Positions 17,361 through 25,894 of a stretch of 35,956 nt of DNA are shown one piece after another. The translations under genes were made by a program, and so were the position numbers. The DNA comes from Bacillus sp. 2B10. Its GTDB lineage: Bacteria; Pseudomonadota; Alphaproteobacteria; Sphingomonadales; Sphingomonadaceae. Every line of letters starts with the position of its first letter. The stretch's first letter is position 1. Location of the stretch: assembly GCA_003946805.1 (NCBI GenBank), contig RPSH01000034.1, forward strand, positions 1-35,956, written 5' to 3'. The notes under the pieces are model-generated. The model saw nothing but the letters and a program-made list of their open reading frames with translations. It was not told the DNA's origin and did no database searches.

Positions 17361-17397
17361 GGCTCCATATGGGGTTGGGTTCAGCAATAACTTGTTA

Positions 17398-17423
17398 CGG
17401 AACGGATCGTTCCGGGTCGTCAA
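17398..17423 (-). promoter_or_regulatory. Palindrome and -35-like box upstream of the MFS operon
   Basis: CGGAACGGATCGTTCCG (17398-17414) is a perfect inverted repeat with a 3-base centre. On the minus strand TTGACG (17423-17418) lies just upstream of it, so a repressor at the palindrome would block a promoter starting there. No clear -10 box is seen. TAACTTGTTA (17387-17396) is a second small inverted repeat. No regulator gene for this operon lies next to it. Confidence 0.45.
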
Positions 17424-17454
17424 TGGATACGAAGGAATTGGCCCCCGCGCCCGG

Positions 17455-17538
17455 CCGTACCCCCGCGCAGGCGGGGGTCCAGAGCCCGGAACGCCGCCGC
17501 CCGCTTTGGGCCCTGGATCCCCGCCTGCGCGGGGACAC
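17455..17538. repeat. Paired inverted hairpin repeat
   Basis: The left unit starts CCGTACCCCCGCGCAGGCGG at 17455. The right unit ends CCCCGCCTGCGCGGGGACACG at 17538. The two are near-inverse copies around a 20-base centre. The first 28 bases of the left unit recur identically at 29110 and 33041. It lies between divergent genes, about 95 bases upstream of the MFS start and 55 bases upstream of the peptidase start. Confidence 0.75.
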
Positions 17539-17593
17539 GAACATGCGACGCAACCCACTGGCGTCCCCGGCGACTTCCGCTACCATCGCGCCC

Positions 17594-19381
17594 ATGCGTT
17601 CGCTGATCCTCGCCGCCGGGCTGCTTGCCGCCCCCCTCGCCGCCCAGACTTCGCTCGAAGCCCCCCTTCCCCCGGTCCGGTCATGGCACGGCGCCAGCGA
17701 GAAGCTGGTCGCGAAGCCCGGCGATCGGTGGATCACCCCGGCGGAGGCGAGCGGGTTCGTCACCACCCCCGATTATACCGCGACCCGCGCGTGGATCGAC
17801 CGGCTGGTCGCCGCATCGCCGCTGCTGACGATCGAGACGTTCGGCAGAAGCCCCGAAGGCCGCGATCTCTATGCGGTGCGCGCGCACAAACCTTCTTTGC
17901 AGGGGGGCACCACGCCCAAACCGGTCGTGCTGGTCCAGGCCGGCATCCATTCGGGCGAGATCGAGGGCAAGGACGCCGGGCTGATGCTGCTGCGCGACAT
18001 CGCGCTGCGCGGCAAGGACCGGCTGCTCGACAAGGTCGATCTGGTCTTCGTGCCGATCTACAACGTCGACGGCCATGAACGCTCCGGCCCGTACAACCGC
18101 CCCAACCAGCGGGGACCGAAGGACATGGGCTGGCGCACCACCGCGCAGAACCTGAACCTCAACCGCGATTACCTGAAGGCCGATGCGCCGGAGACGCAGG
18201 GGATGATCGGCCTGATCCGCCGGGTCGATCCGATCCTGTACCTCGACCTGCACGTCACCGACGGCATCGACCATCGCTACGACGTGACCTACGCCTTTTC
18301 GGGCTGGCGGGGCTATTATGCGCGGTCGGCGGCGATCGGCCGGTTCCTCGACACGCGGCTGCGCCCGGCGATGGACGCGGCGCTCAGGCGGAACGGCCAT
18401 ATCCCGGGCTATTACGTCAGCACGATCGACAATCGCGATCCCGAAAAGGGCATGACGCAGGACGTCGACACGCCGCGCTTCTCGACCGGTTATGGCGATA
18501 TCGCGCATATCCCGACCGTGCTGGTCGAGACGCATTCGCTCAAACCCTATCGCCAGCGCGTGCTGGGCACCTATGTCTTCGTCGAGGAAGCGCTGCGCCT
18601 CACGGGCGAGCGCGCCGCCGAACTGCGCGCGGCGATCGACGCCGACCGTGCGTCGCGCCCGACCGCCGCGACGATGACGTGGAAGCCGACGACCGCGCCG
18701 ATCTATTCGGTCGATTTCCTCGGGCTGGCGCACGACACCTATCGCTCGCCCGCCTCGGGCCGCGACGAACTGCGCTGGCTGTCGAAGCCGGTGCGCTTCC
18801 GGATGCCGGTGTTCGGCAGCACCCCCGACCGGAAGGTGACGCTGCCGCGCGCATGGTGGGTGCCGCCCACGCTGCCGCACGTCATCGACCTGCTCAAGCT
18901 GCACGGCGTCACCGTCGAACCGATCGCCGCCCCGCGCACGCTCGACCTCGACATGGCGCGCGCGACGAACCCGAAGCTCCAGCCCGCCAGCGAGGGCCAT
19001 GTCCCGCTGGAGGCAACGATCGTCCATGAACGCCGGCGCGAGACGATGCCGGCGGGATCGGTGCGCGTCCCCGCCGACCAGCCGCTCGGCCTGCTCGCCG
19101 CCTTCCTGCTCGAACCCGAAAGCGAGGAAGGGGTGCTGGCGTGGAACATGGCGCCCGGCATGCTCCAGCGCACCGAATATATCGAAGGATACGCCATCGC
19201 CCCGCTCGCCGACCGGATGCTGGCGAGCGACCCGGCGCTGAAGGCGCAGTTCGACGCGAAACTCGCCGCCGACCCCGCCTTCGCCGCCGATCCGACCGCC
19301 CGGCTGCAATGGTTCTATGCCCGCACGCCCTATTACGACCAACGCTACCTGCTGTACCCGATCGGGCGAGAGGTGAATTGA
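17594..19381 (+). CDS. Exported M14-family zinc metallopeptidase
   Basis: A 595-residue protein with a signal peptide (MRSLILAAGLLAAPLAAQ). A carboxypeptidase-like domain follows with zinc ligands His119 and Glu122 in GIHSGEIEG and His220 in YLDLHVTDG; the probable catalytic Glu312 is in VLVETHS. NVDGHER and QNLNLNRDYLKADAPE are further M14 signatures. The C-terminal 250 residues have no assigned domain and presumably form an accessory region. M14 enzymes remove C-terminal residues from peptides, and this subgroup is periplasmic or secreted. ATG 17594 was chosen because the signal peptide begins there; earlier in-frame starts would translate the hairpin repeat. Confidence 0.87.
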   Translation: MRSLILAAGLLAAPLAAQTSLEAPLPPVRSWHGASEKLVAKPGDRWITPAEASGFVTTPDYTATRAWIDRLVAASPLLTIETFGRSPEGRDLYAVRAHKPSLQGGTTPKPVVLVQAGIHSGEIEGKDAGLMLLRDIALRGKDRLLDKVDLVFVPIYNVDGHERSGPYNRPNQRGPKDMGWRTTAQNLNLNRDYLKADAPETQGMIGLIRRVDPILYLDLHVTDGIDHRYDVTYAFSGWRGYYARSAAIGRFLDTRLRPAMDAALRRNGHIPGYYVSTIDNRDPEKGMTQDVDTPRFSTGYGDIAHIPTVLVETHSLKPYRQRVLGTYVFVEEALRLTGERAAELRAAIDADRASRPTAATMTWKPTTAPIYSVDFLGLAHDTYRSPASGRDELRWLSKPVRFRMPVFGSTPDRKVTLPRAWWVPPTLPHVIDLLKLHGVTVEPIAAPRTLDLDMARATNPKLQPASEGHVPLEATIVHERRRETMPAGSVRVPADQPLGLLAAFLLEPESEEGVLAWNMAPGMLQRTEYIEGYAIAPLADRMLASDPALKAQFDAKLAADPAFAADPTARLQWFYARTPYYDQRYLLYPIGREVN

Positions 19382-19423
19382 CCCATGTCGCAGCCTTCCC
19401 CTAAACCTGCCTTTCTCCCCTTC

Positions 19424-19534
19424 CGTTCGTGCTGAGTAGGGACTGAGCGCAGTCGAAGGCCCGTATCGAAGCACCGGCACCACGGTCCTTCGCTACGCCA
19501 TTTCGACAAGCTCGATGGCTACCCAGGACGAACG
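19424..19534. repeat. Inverted repeat of a second family (CGTTCGTGCTGAG type)
   Basis: CGTTCGTGCTGAGTAGG (19424-19440) has an imperfect inverse, GCTACCCAGGACGAACG (19518-19534). Inner arms GAGCGCAGTCGAA and TTCGACAAGCTCG also correspond. The sequence differs from the CCGTACCCC-type pairs, so this is a separate repeat class. I recall similar sequences between genes in sphingomonad genomes. It fills most of the space between the peptidase and the OmpR-type regulator. Confidence 0.65.
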
Positions 19535-19563
19535 CAAGCTTCTGTGACCGGGATTGGAGCGCA

Positions 19564-19590
19564 ATGACCCAGCCGAATTTCGTCCCATGA
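19564..19590 (+). CDS. Possible 8-codon leader ORF coupled to the response regulator
   Basis: ATG 19564 is preceded by GGAG four bases away, a better ribosome site than any in front of the regulator's own ATG. It encodes MTQPNFVP and stops at TGA 19588-19590, which overlaps the regulator's ATG 19587. This would let ribosomes that finish the leader restart on the regulator. Whether it is translated is unproven. The alternative is that the regulator starts further upstream at TTG 19554. Confidence 0.4.
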   Translation: MTQPNFVP

Positions 19591-20297
19591 CCGCCCCTTC
19601 GATCATCGTCGTCGAGGACGATCCCGCGCTGCGCACCCTCACCGCCCGCGCGTTGCAGGAGAACGGCTATCTCGTCCGCACCTGTTCGGCGGCGCCCGAA
19701 ATGTGGCTGGCGCTGGAACAGGGGCCGGTCGACCTGATCCTGCTCGACATCATGCTGCCGGGCACCAGCGGCATCGACCTGTGCCGCCAGATCCGTCAGA
19801 ACAGCGCGGTGCCGATCATCTTCGTGTCCGCCAAGGGGAGCGAGGTCGATCGCGTCATCGGCCTCGAACTGGGCGCCGACGACTATCTGCCCAAGCCGTT
19901 CGGCACGCGCGAGCTGATCGCCCGCGTCCGCGCCGTGCTGCGCCGGGGCGAGCTGAACGCACAGGCGGCACAGCGCGAGGAGGGCATCTACAGCTTCGAA
20001 GGCTGGACCGCGAACCTGCCGCGCCGCGAACTCACGTCGCCGACTGGTGCGCAGGTCGACCTGACCGGGGCCGAATTCGACCTGCTGGTCGTGTTGCTCG
20101 ACCATGCGCAGCGGGTGATCGCCCGCGAACGGCTGATCGAACTGTCGCGCACCCGGCTGGGCGACAGCTCGGACCGCAGCATCGACGTGCTCATCAGCCG
20201 GCTGCGGCGCAAGCTGTCGACCGCGGGCGGCACCCCGCCGATCGTGACCGTGCGCGGCGTCGGCTATATGCTGAACGTGCCGGTCGAACGGCGCTGA
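19587..20297 (+). CDS. OmpR/PhoB-family response regulator
   Basis: A 236-residue regulator. The receiver domain has acidic residues Glu10-Asp11-Asp12, phosphoacceptor Asp54 in ILLDIMLPG, Ser81 and Lys103 in LPKPF. A linker with AQAAQREEG leads to a winged-helix DNA-binding domain (about 132-233) with LTGAEFDLLVVLL, the recognition-helix region SSDRSIDVLISRLRRKL, and the closing VRGVGYML. ATG 19587 gives the standard N terminus but has a poor ribosome site; the leader ORF ending on it may supply ribosomes. Five bases separate its stop from the kinase's GTG. The stimulus is unknown. Confidence 0.93.
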   Translation: MTAPSIIVVEDDPALRTLTARALQENGYLVRTCSAAPEMWLALEQGPVDLILLDIMLPGTSGIDLCRQIRQNSAVPIIFVSAKGSEVDRVIGLELGADDYLPKPFGTRELIARVRAVLRRGELNAQAAQREEGIYSFEGWTANLPRRELTSPTGAQVDLTGAEFDLLVVLLDHAQRVIARERLIELSRTRLGDSSDRSIDVLISRLRRKLSTAGGTPPIVTVRGVGYMLNVPVERR

Positions 20298-20302
20298 ACC
20301 GG

Positions 20303-21646
20303 GTGCCGACGCGGCGCTTCCCCGCATTGCCGGTCGGGCTGATCGGGCGGATCGTCGCGATCCTGCTGCTGACCATCGTCATCGAATTCGGCGTGTCGGT
20401 GCTGCTGTACGAACGGGCCAGCCAGTTTTCGGTGCGCGACGACGAAGCGCGGCGGCTGGCCGAACATCTGGTGATCGCCCGGCGGATCGTCGAGGAGCGC
20501 CCGGTCGAACAGCGTGCCGGCATGGCGACCGAGCTGACCACCGAACGCTATGCGGTCCAATGGCGCGCGACCGCCCCCGAACTGCCGGCCAGCGCCACCG
20601 AACTGCGCGAGATGGAACAGCAGGTGCTGGCGTGGGAGCCGAGCCTCGCCCCCACCGGCCTGCACCTGACGCTGATCGGCCAGGGGCGGCGGTCGGTGGT
20701 CAGCGGCGCGCTGCAACTGGACGACGACAGCTGGCTCTATTTCCGCACGCTCGAGCCGCTGCGTGCGTTCGACCTCGCGATCGGGCGCATCCTGCTGGCG
20801 CTGATCCCCGCGGTCGCGCTGATGGTGGTCGGCGGGCTGCTGATCCGCCGGACGCTGCGCCCGATGCGACAGCTGGCCGACGCGGTCGACAGCTTCGGTC
20901 CCGGCAGCGGATCGAGCCTGCCGATCGTCGAGGAAGCGGGGCCGAGCGAGGTCCGCCGCCTCGTCGTCGCCTTCAACGGGTTACAGGCGCGCATCCACCG
21001 GCTGATCGACGAACGCACCCGCGCGCTGGCCGCCGTCGGTCACGACCTGCGCACCCCGCTCGCGCGCCTCAGGCTGCGCACCGATGCGATCCGCGACCGC
21101 GACGTGCGCGACACGGTGCAGAACGACCTTGCCGAAATGGAGGCGATGGTCACCTCGCTGATGGCGTTCCTCGGCGGGGAGAGCGAACCGGAACGCCCGG
21201 TGCTGGTCGATATCGCGGTGCTTTGCGCCAGCATCGTCGACGATGCCGCCGACCATGGCCATGACGCCACCTATGTCGGCCCCGACCATTTCGAACGCGC
21301 GGTGCGCCGGTCGGGCTTTCGCCGCGCGGTCGTCAACCTTGTCGAGAACGCGCTGCACTATGGCGTCCGGGTGACGCTGACGCTCGCGATCGAGGACGGC
21401 GCGACCGTGATCCGGATCGAGGACGATGGTCCGGGCATTCCCGACGAGTCGCTCGCCGACGTGCTCGAACCGTTCGTCCGGCTCGATACCGCGCGCAAGC
21501 GCGACACCGTTGGCTTCGGTCTGGGCCTCTCGATCGTACTGCGCGCGGTGGAGGCGGAGGGCGGACGGCTGGAGTTGCACAACCGCGAACAGGGCGGGCT
21601 GTGCGCCGCGATCGTGCTGCCCGCGCCATTCGGCCCGCGGCAATGA
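20303..21646 (+). CDS. EnvZ-like membrane sensor histidine kinase
   Basis: A 447-residue kinase read from GTG 20303, the only reasonable start after the regulator's stop. Two membrane helices (about 11-35 and 160-182) enclose a periplasmic domain of some 120 residues. A HAMP-like segment follows (RRTLRPMRQLADAVDSF, about 182-236). The H box is AAVGHDLRTPLARL with His247. The ATPase part has an N box at 345-349, DDGPGIP at 374-380 and GFGLGL at 404-409. It is the partner of the preceding OmpR-type regulator. The signal cannot be inferred; the periplasmic domain matches nothing I recognise. Confidence 0.92.
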   Translation: MPTRRFPALPVGLIGRIVAILLLTIVIEFGVSVLLYERASQFSVRDDEARRLAEHLVIARRIVEERPVEQRAGMATELTTERYAVQWRATAPELPASATELREMEQQVLAWEPSLAPTGLHLTLIGQGRRSVVSGALQLDDDSWLYFRTLEPLRAFDLAIGRILLALIPAVALMVVGGLLIRRTLRPMRQLADAVDSFGPGSGSSLPIVEEAGPSEVRRLVVAFNGLQARIHRLIDERTRALAAVGHDLRTPLARLRLRTDAIRDRDVRDTVQNDLAEMEAMVTSLMAFLGGESEPERPVLVDIAVLCASIVDDAADHGHDATYVGPDHFERAVRRSGFRRAVVNLVENALHYGVRVTLTLAIEDGATVIRIEDDGPGIPDESLADVLEPFVRLDTARKRDTVGFGLGLSIVLRAVEAEGGRLELHNREQGGLCAAIVLPAPFGPRQ

Positions 21647-21743
21647 TTCGTTACACATCCGCCGAACGCAGCAAGATTGGTTCGCCTATATGCTTCTTTG
21701 CACCGGTGGTCCCTGCGCTGCCGGATTTCGGGAGGGATAGTTG

Positions 21744-22439
21744 ATGAACGACGTGATCGGACGGGTGTTCGGTTTCGAAAAGGATGTGTTCGGCACCGAT
21801 GCCGACCTCTATTCGAAGCTGGCGACCGATGGGCAGAGCCCCAAGGTACTGATGATCTCGTGCTCGGATTCGCGCGTCGTCCCCGAACATATCCTGCAGG
21901 CGAAGCCGGGCGACGTGTTCGTCATCCGCAACGCCGGCAACATCGTTCCCCCCTTTACCCAGCAGAATGGCGGCACGACCTCGACCGTCGAATATGCCGT
22001 CGCGGTGCTCGGCGTCACCGACATCATCGTGTCGGGCCATTCGGGTTGCGGCGCGATGGGCGCGCTGATGAAGCCCGACACGCTTGCCGGCCTGCCCAGC
22101 GTCGCCGCGTGGCTGCGTCACAGCCATGCCGCGCACTCGGTGGTCGAAAACAGCTATCCCGACCTCGACGATGCCGCTGCGGTCCGCGCCGCCAGCCTCG
22201 AAAACGTCGTGGTCCAGATTTCGCACCTGCGTACCCATCCGGCGGTCGCGTCGCGCATCGCCAAGGGCGAGCTGACGCTGCACGGCTGGTTCGTCGACAT
22301 CCATGCCGGATCGATCCTGGCGCTGGACGGCGAAACCGGCCGGTTCGCGCCGATCAATTCGGATCGTCCGCTGCCGGTGGCATTGCCTGCCGCCAAGCGG
22401 CTCGCTGCGGATTTCGTGACGGCCGAGGCCGCCGAATAA
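21744..22439 (+). CDS. Beta-class carbonic anhydrase (first copy)
   Basis: A 231-residue enzyme interconverting CO2 and bicarbonate in the cytoplasm. The zinc site is complete: Cys40 with the Asp42/Arg44 dyad in SCSDSRV, and His99 and Cys102 in GHSGCGAM. ATG 21744 has a strong site, GGGAGGG, eight bases upstream; TTG 21741 just before it is not needed. It lacks a signal peptide. The SulP transporter gene begins 126 bases downstream on the same strand, and a second carbonic anhydrase follows that. The tail from about residue 205 to the end is longer than in the second copy. Confidence 0.94.
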   Translation: MNDVIGRVFGFEKDVFGTDADLYSKLATDGQSPKVLMISCSDSRVVPEHILQAKPGDVFVIRNAGNIVPPFTQQNGGTTSTVEYAVAVLGVTDIIVSGHSGCGAMGALMKPDTLAGLPSVAAWLRHSHAAHSVVENSYPDLDDAAAVRAASLENVVVQISHLRTHPAVASRIAKGELTLHGWFVDIHAGSILALDGETGRFAPINSDRPLPVALPAAKRLAADFVTAEAAE

Positions 22440-22565
22440 CCAGTTCCTGCGGGTTCGGCGGGGCGAATCTTCCCTCCCCCGTTCCGTCGGCCGCGGGTTC
22501 CGCGCCGGGCGTGCTCCCCCAAGCGCGTCCGGCGCACCCTGTTTTAACGAAGGCCACCGGCTAGC

Positions 22566-24155
22566 ATGTCGCAACCCTCTCTGATCGCCAACCTGCGGCA
22601 GGACATTCCCGCCTCGATCGTCGTCGCGCTGGTCGCGCTGCCGCTGTGCCTCGGCGTCGCGCTGGCGTCCGGCGCGCCGCTCTTTTCCGGGGTGATCGCC
22701 GGTATCGTCGGCGGTATCGTCGTCGGCTCGCTCAGCAGGTCGCCGCTGTCGGTCAGCGGCCCCGCCGCCGGCCTGACCGTGATCGTGCTCGACGCGATCA
22801 CCAAGCTGCCGAGCTTCGAGGCGTTCCTGCTCGCCGTGTTCCTGGCGGGCTGCATGCAGATTCTGCTGTCCTTCTCGCGCTCGGGCGTGCTGGGCGAATT
22901 CGTGCCCTCGTCGGTCATCACCGGCATGCTGGCGGCGATCGGCCTGATCCTGATCCTGAAACAGGTGCCGCACGCGATCGGCTATGACGGCGATCCGGGC
23001 GGCGACTTCGCGTTCAACCAGGGCGACGGCCTGAACACCTTCAACACCATCCTGTTCGTGCTGCGCGAACAGGTGGTGTGGGGCGCGACGATCATCGCAG
23101 CGGTCAGCATCGCGTTCCTGTTCTGGTGGGACAAGAACAAGCCCAAGGACGGCCCCTTGCGCTTCGTCCCCGGGCCGCTGGTCGTGGTGGTCGGGTCGAT
23201 CGCGATCAACGCGTTGCTAGGCGTCGTCGCCCCGTCGATCCAGGTCAAGCCGACCCATCTGGTCAGCGTGCCCATCGCCGACGGGCTGGGCGGGTTCGTG
23301 AAGCTGTTCAGCCTGCCCGACTTCGGCCAGATTGGCAACGCGACCGTGTGGACCGTCGCGCTGACGCTGGCGATCGTCGCCAGCCTCGAATCGCTGCTGT
23401 CGGTCAAGGCGGTGGACGAACTCGATCCCAAGCGCCGCATCACCAACAAGAACCACGAACTGCTGGCGCAGGGTGGCGGCAACATCGTCTCGGGGCTGAT
23501 CGGCGGCCTGCCGGTGACCTCGGTCATCGTGCGCTCGTCGGCGAACGTCGACGCCAATGCCGCGTCCAAGATGTCGACGATCCTGCACGGCACGTGGCTG
23601 TTGCTCAGCGTCCTGCTGGTCCCGACGCTGCTCAACCTGATCCCGCTGTCGGCGCTGGCCGCGGTGCTGATCCAGACCGGCTACAAGTTGACCAAGCCCG
23701 AGTTGTTCACGAAACGCTGGAAACAGGGCATGACCCAGTTCGTGCCGTTCGTCGTCACGATCGTCGCGATCCTGTTCACCGATCTGCTCAAGGGCATCAT
23801 CGTCGGCCTGGTCGTCGGCTTCGTGTTCGTCATCGCGCGCAATTTCCGTCCGGCGGTGACGTTCGTGCAGGATGGCGAGGGTCCCGGCGCCAGCTGCATG
23901 GTCCGCGCGAAGCGCAACCTGTACTTCATCCACAAGGTCGAGCTGACCAGGGAACTGGAACAGGTGCCCGACGACTGCACCGTGGTGATCGACCTGTCGG
24001 CGACCAGCTATGTCGACCTCGACAATATCGACATCATCAACGGCTTCATCAAGAATGCCGGGTATCGCAACATCAACGTACTGGTGCGTGGTGACATTGG
24101 CGACAAGACCGCACCATTGATCAACGCTCCGCGCAAGGAGGTCGCCTACGCATGA
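22566..24155 (+). CDS. SulP-family anion transporter, probably bicarbonate
   Basis: A 529-residue membrane protein with about 11-14 hydrophobic segments. Family features include ALVALPLCLGVALASGAPL near 21-39, GIVGGIVVG, and SVSGPAAGLTVIV near 62-74. A cytoplasmic STAS-like domain fills the last 110 residues or so, including VVIDLSATSYVDLDNIDI. SulP proteins carry sulfate, bicarbonate or other anions. Being flanked by two carbonic anhydrase genes, one overlapping its stop by 4 bp, makes bicarbonate (BicA-like) the most likely substrate. The transport direction and coupling ion are not visible. Sulfate uptake remains an alternative. Confidence 0.9.
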   Translation: MSQPSLIANLRQDIPASIVVALVALPLCLGVALASGAPLFSGVIAGIVGGIVVGSLSRSPLSVSGPAAGLTVIVLDAITKLPSFEAFLLAVFLAGCMQILLSFSRSGVLGEFVPSSVITGMLAAIGLILILKQVPHAIGYDGDPGGDFAFNQGDGLNTFNTILFVLREQVVWGATIIAAVSIAFLFWWDKNKPKDGPLRFVPGPLVVVVGSIAINALLGVVAPSIQVKPTHLVSVPIADGLGGFVKLFSLPDFGQIGNATVWTVALTLAIVASLESLLSVKAVDELDPKRRITNKNHELLAQGGGNIVSGLIGGLPVTSVIVRSSANVDANAASKMSTILHGTWLLLSVLLVPTLLNLIPLSALAAVLIQTGYKLTKPELFTKRWKQGMTQFVPFVVTIVAILFTDLLKGIIVGLVVGFVFVIARNFRPAVTFVQDGEGPGASCMVRAKRNLYFIHKVELTRELEQVPDDCTVVIDLSATSYVDLDNIDIINGFIKNAGYRNINVLVRGDIGDKTAPLINAPRKEVAYA

Positions 24156-24787
24156 GGGAATACAAGCACCTGCTCCTCGCCAACAAGGCATGGGCCGCCG
24201 AGCGGCTCGAGGACAATCCCGACTATTTCGCGCGGCAGATCGCCGGGCAGCAGCCGGAATTCCTGTGGATCGGCTGTTCCGACAGCCGCGTCGCGCCCGA
24301 TCAGCTGACCAATACCGAACCGGGCGGGATGTTCATCCACCGCAACATCGCCAACCTGATCCATCCCGGCGACCAGAACCTGATGTCGGTGGTGCAGTTC
24401 GCGGTAGAGGTGCTGAAGGTCGGCCATATCATCGTGTGCGGCCATTATGGCTGCGGCGGCGTGCAGGCGGCGCTGGACGGCGGGGTCGATGGCCATGTCC
24501 ATGACTGGCTGGCGATCGCCCGCGACGTGGTCGACAACCATCGCGCCGAACTGGACGCATTGCCGCTCGACCAGCGCGCGAGCCGGCTGGTCGAACTGAA
24601 CGTCCACGACCAGCTGGTTCAGCTGGCCCGCACCGACGTGGTGCAGAAGGCGTTCGCCACCGGCCAGCCGCTCGAACTCCACGGCTGGGTCTACGACCTG
24701 CGCGACGGGCTGCTCAAGCCGCTGATGGAAATCGACGCGACGACTCCGCTGGGCGACGTGCAGACGCCGGAGAAGGTACTGGTCTGA
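24152..24787 (+). CDS. Beta-class carbonic anhydrase (second copy)
   Basis: A 211-residue enzyme with the full zinc site: Cys42, Asp44 and Arg46 in GCSDSRV, and His98 and Cys101 in GHYGCGG. It is clearly diverged from the first copy (for example MFIHRNIANLIHPGD against VFVIRNAGNIVPPF), so it belongs to another beta subgroup, the one resembling E. coli Can. ATG 24152 overlaps the transporter's TGA (ATGA), indicating coupled translation and suggesting that enzyme and transporter work together. A strong hairpin follows the stop at once. Confidence 0.94.
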   Translation: MREYKHLLLANKAWAAERLEDNPDYFARQIAGQQPEFLWIGCSDSRVAPDQLTNTEPGGMFIHRNIANLIHPGDQNLMSVVQFAVEVLKVGHIIVCGHYGCGGVQAALDGGVDGHVHDWLAIARDVVDNHRAELDALPLDQRASRLVELNVHDQLVQLARTDVVQKAFATGQPLELHGWVYDLRDGLLKPLMEIDATTPLGDVQTPEKVLV

Positions 24788-24823
24788 GCCGGGCGAGTCC
24801 CGATCGGATCGGGACTGCCCGGC
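24788..24823 (+). terminator. Strong hairpin ending the carbonic anhydrase/SulP operon
   Basis: GCCGGGC (24788-24794) pairs with GCCCGGC (24817-24823). Inside, after one bulged G, AGTCCCGATC (24796-24805) pairs with GATCGGGACT (24807-24816). The hairpin touches the stop codon. No T run follows, so the evidence is its strength and position. Confidence 0.65.
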
Positions 24824-24848
24824 CATACTGTCTCCGACCCCACGGGCT

Positions 24849-24927
24849 TCACCCCAGCGCAGGCTGGGGTCTCTCGCCGCTGGCGCGGCACGCCAGCCCG
24901 GAAAGACCCCAGCCTGCGCTGGAGTGA
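24849..24927. repeat. Paired inverted hairpin repeat
   Basis: TCACCCCAGCGCAGGCTGGG begins at 24849 and its near-exact inverse, ending CTGCGCTGGAGTGA, closes at 24927; the units are about 30 bases apart. It lies between the convergent carbonic anhydrase and SDR genes. Confidence 0.75.
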
Positions 24928-25013
24928 CGCATGCGGTGGAGGTAGCGAGGATCACCGGCGGCGATCGTACCTCCGTGCATGCGGGGATACGTCGGTCCGA
25001 CGAAACGGCCCCC

Positions 25014-25817
25014 TCACCCCGCCATCGTCATCACCGACCCCGAATCCACCCGCAGGTTCGCGCCGTTCACGAAGCTCGCCGGCTTCGACACGAGGAACAG
25101 GATCGCCGCCGCGACCTCTTCGGCCTTGCCGCGACGGCCGAGCGTCATGCCGGGGCGTTCTTCCTCCAGGAAGCTCCGGATCGCGCCGTCGCGGTCGGTG
25201 CCCCGTTCCTCGGCCCGCTTGTCCATCATCGCGTCGGTCATCGGCGTCGCGATGAACGCGGGCGACACGCTGTTCACCAGCACGTTGTCGCAGCCATAGG
25301 CCTTGGACAGCCCCTTGGCGAGGTTCAGCACCCCGGCCTTCGACGCGCAATAGGCCAGTTCGTCGACATAGGGCTGTACCGCGTCCTCCGACGCGATCAG
25401 CACGATCCGTCCGCCGCCGGCCTTGCGCATCGCCGGGATCGCCGCGCGCGTCACGCGCACCGCACCCATCAGGTTGACGTCGAGCGTCGAGAGCCATCCG
25501 GCATCGTCGATGTCGAGGAAATCGCCGGTCGCGCCGGTCACGCCCGCCGCATGGACGAGGATCGCCGGATCGCCCAGTCGCTCGCGCACGCCCGCGAACA
25601 GCGCCTGCACGCTCGACAGGTCGGTGACATCAGCGGCGATCGCCACCACCTCGCCATGTTCGGCCAGTTCGGCGCGAACCGTCTCCAACGCGTCTGCGTC
25701 CTGGTCACTGATCGCGACCTTCGCGCCTTCCTGCAACAACATGCGCGCCGTCTCGCGCCCGATGCCGCTATCCGCACCCGTCACCAGCGCCAGCGCGCCG
25801 CCCAGTCCATAGTCCAT
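25014..25817 (-). CDS. Short-chain dehydrogenase/reductase (classical SDR)
   Basis: A 267-residue NAD(P)-dependent oxidoreductase. The cofactor motif TGADSGIG is at 13-20. HAAG (89-92) replaces the usual NAAG. Asn115, Ser143, Tyr156 and Lys160 (YCASK) make the catalytic tetrad. The Asp at 38-40 after the second strand (SDQD) suggests NAD(H) over NADP(H). ATG 25817 has GGGAGAG a few bases upstream. The substrate is unknown. The enzyme stands alone between repeats, with no operon partner to help. Confidence 0.9.
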   Translation of the reverse strand: MDYGLGGALALVTGADSGIGRETARMLLQEGAKVAISDQDADALETVRAELAEHGEVVAIAADVTDLSSVQALFAGVRERLGDPAILVHAAGVTGATGDFLDIDDAGWLSTLDVNLMGAVRVTRAAIPAMRKAGGGRIVLIASEDAVQPYVDELAYCASKAGVLNLAKGLSKAYGCDNVLVNSVSPAFIATPMTDAMMDKRAEERGTDRDGAIRSFLEEERPGMTLGRRGKAEEVAAAILFLVSKPASFVNGANLRVDSGSVMTMAG

Positions 25818-25894
25818 GTAACTCTCCCGTCAGGAAACCGACCAAGCTGTTGAAACGCCGCGCGGTTCCCCGTCCAACCGGGATACCCGCCCTG

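Noticed and set aside
22440..22565. Possible promoter or riboswitch between the first carbonic anhydrase and SulP genes
   Set aside because: I found no convincing -35/-10 pair, terminator or conserved RNA fold in these 126 bases.
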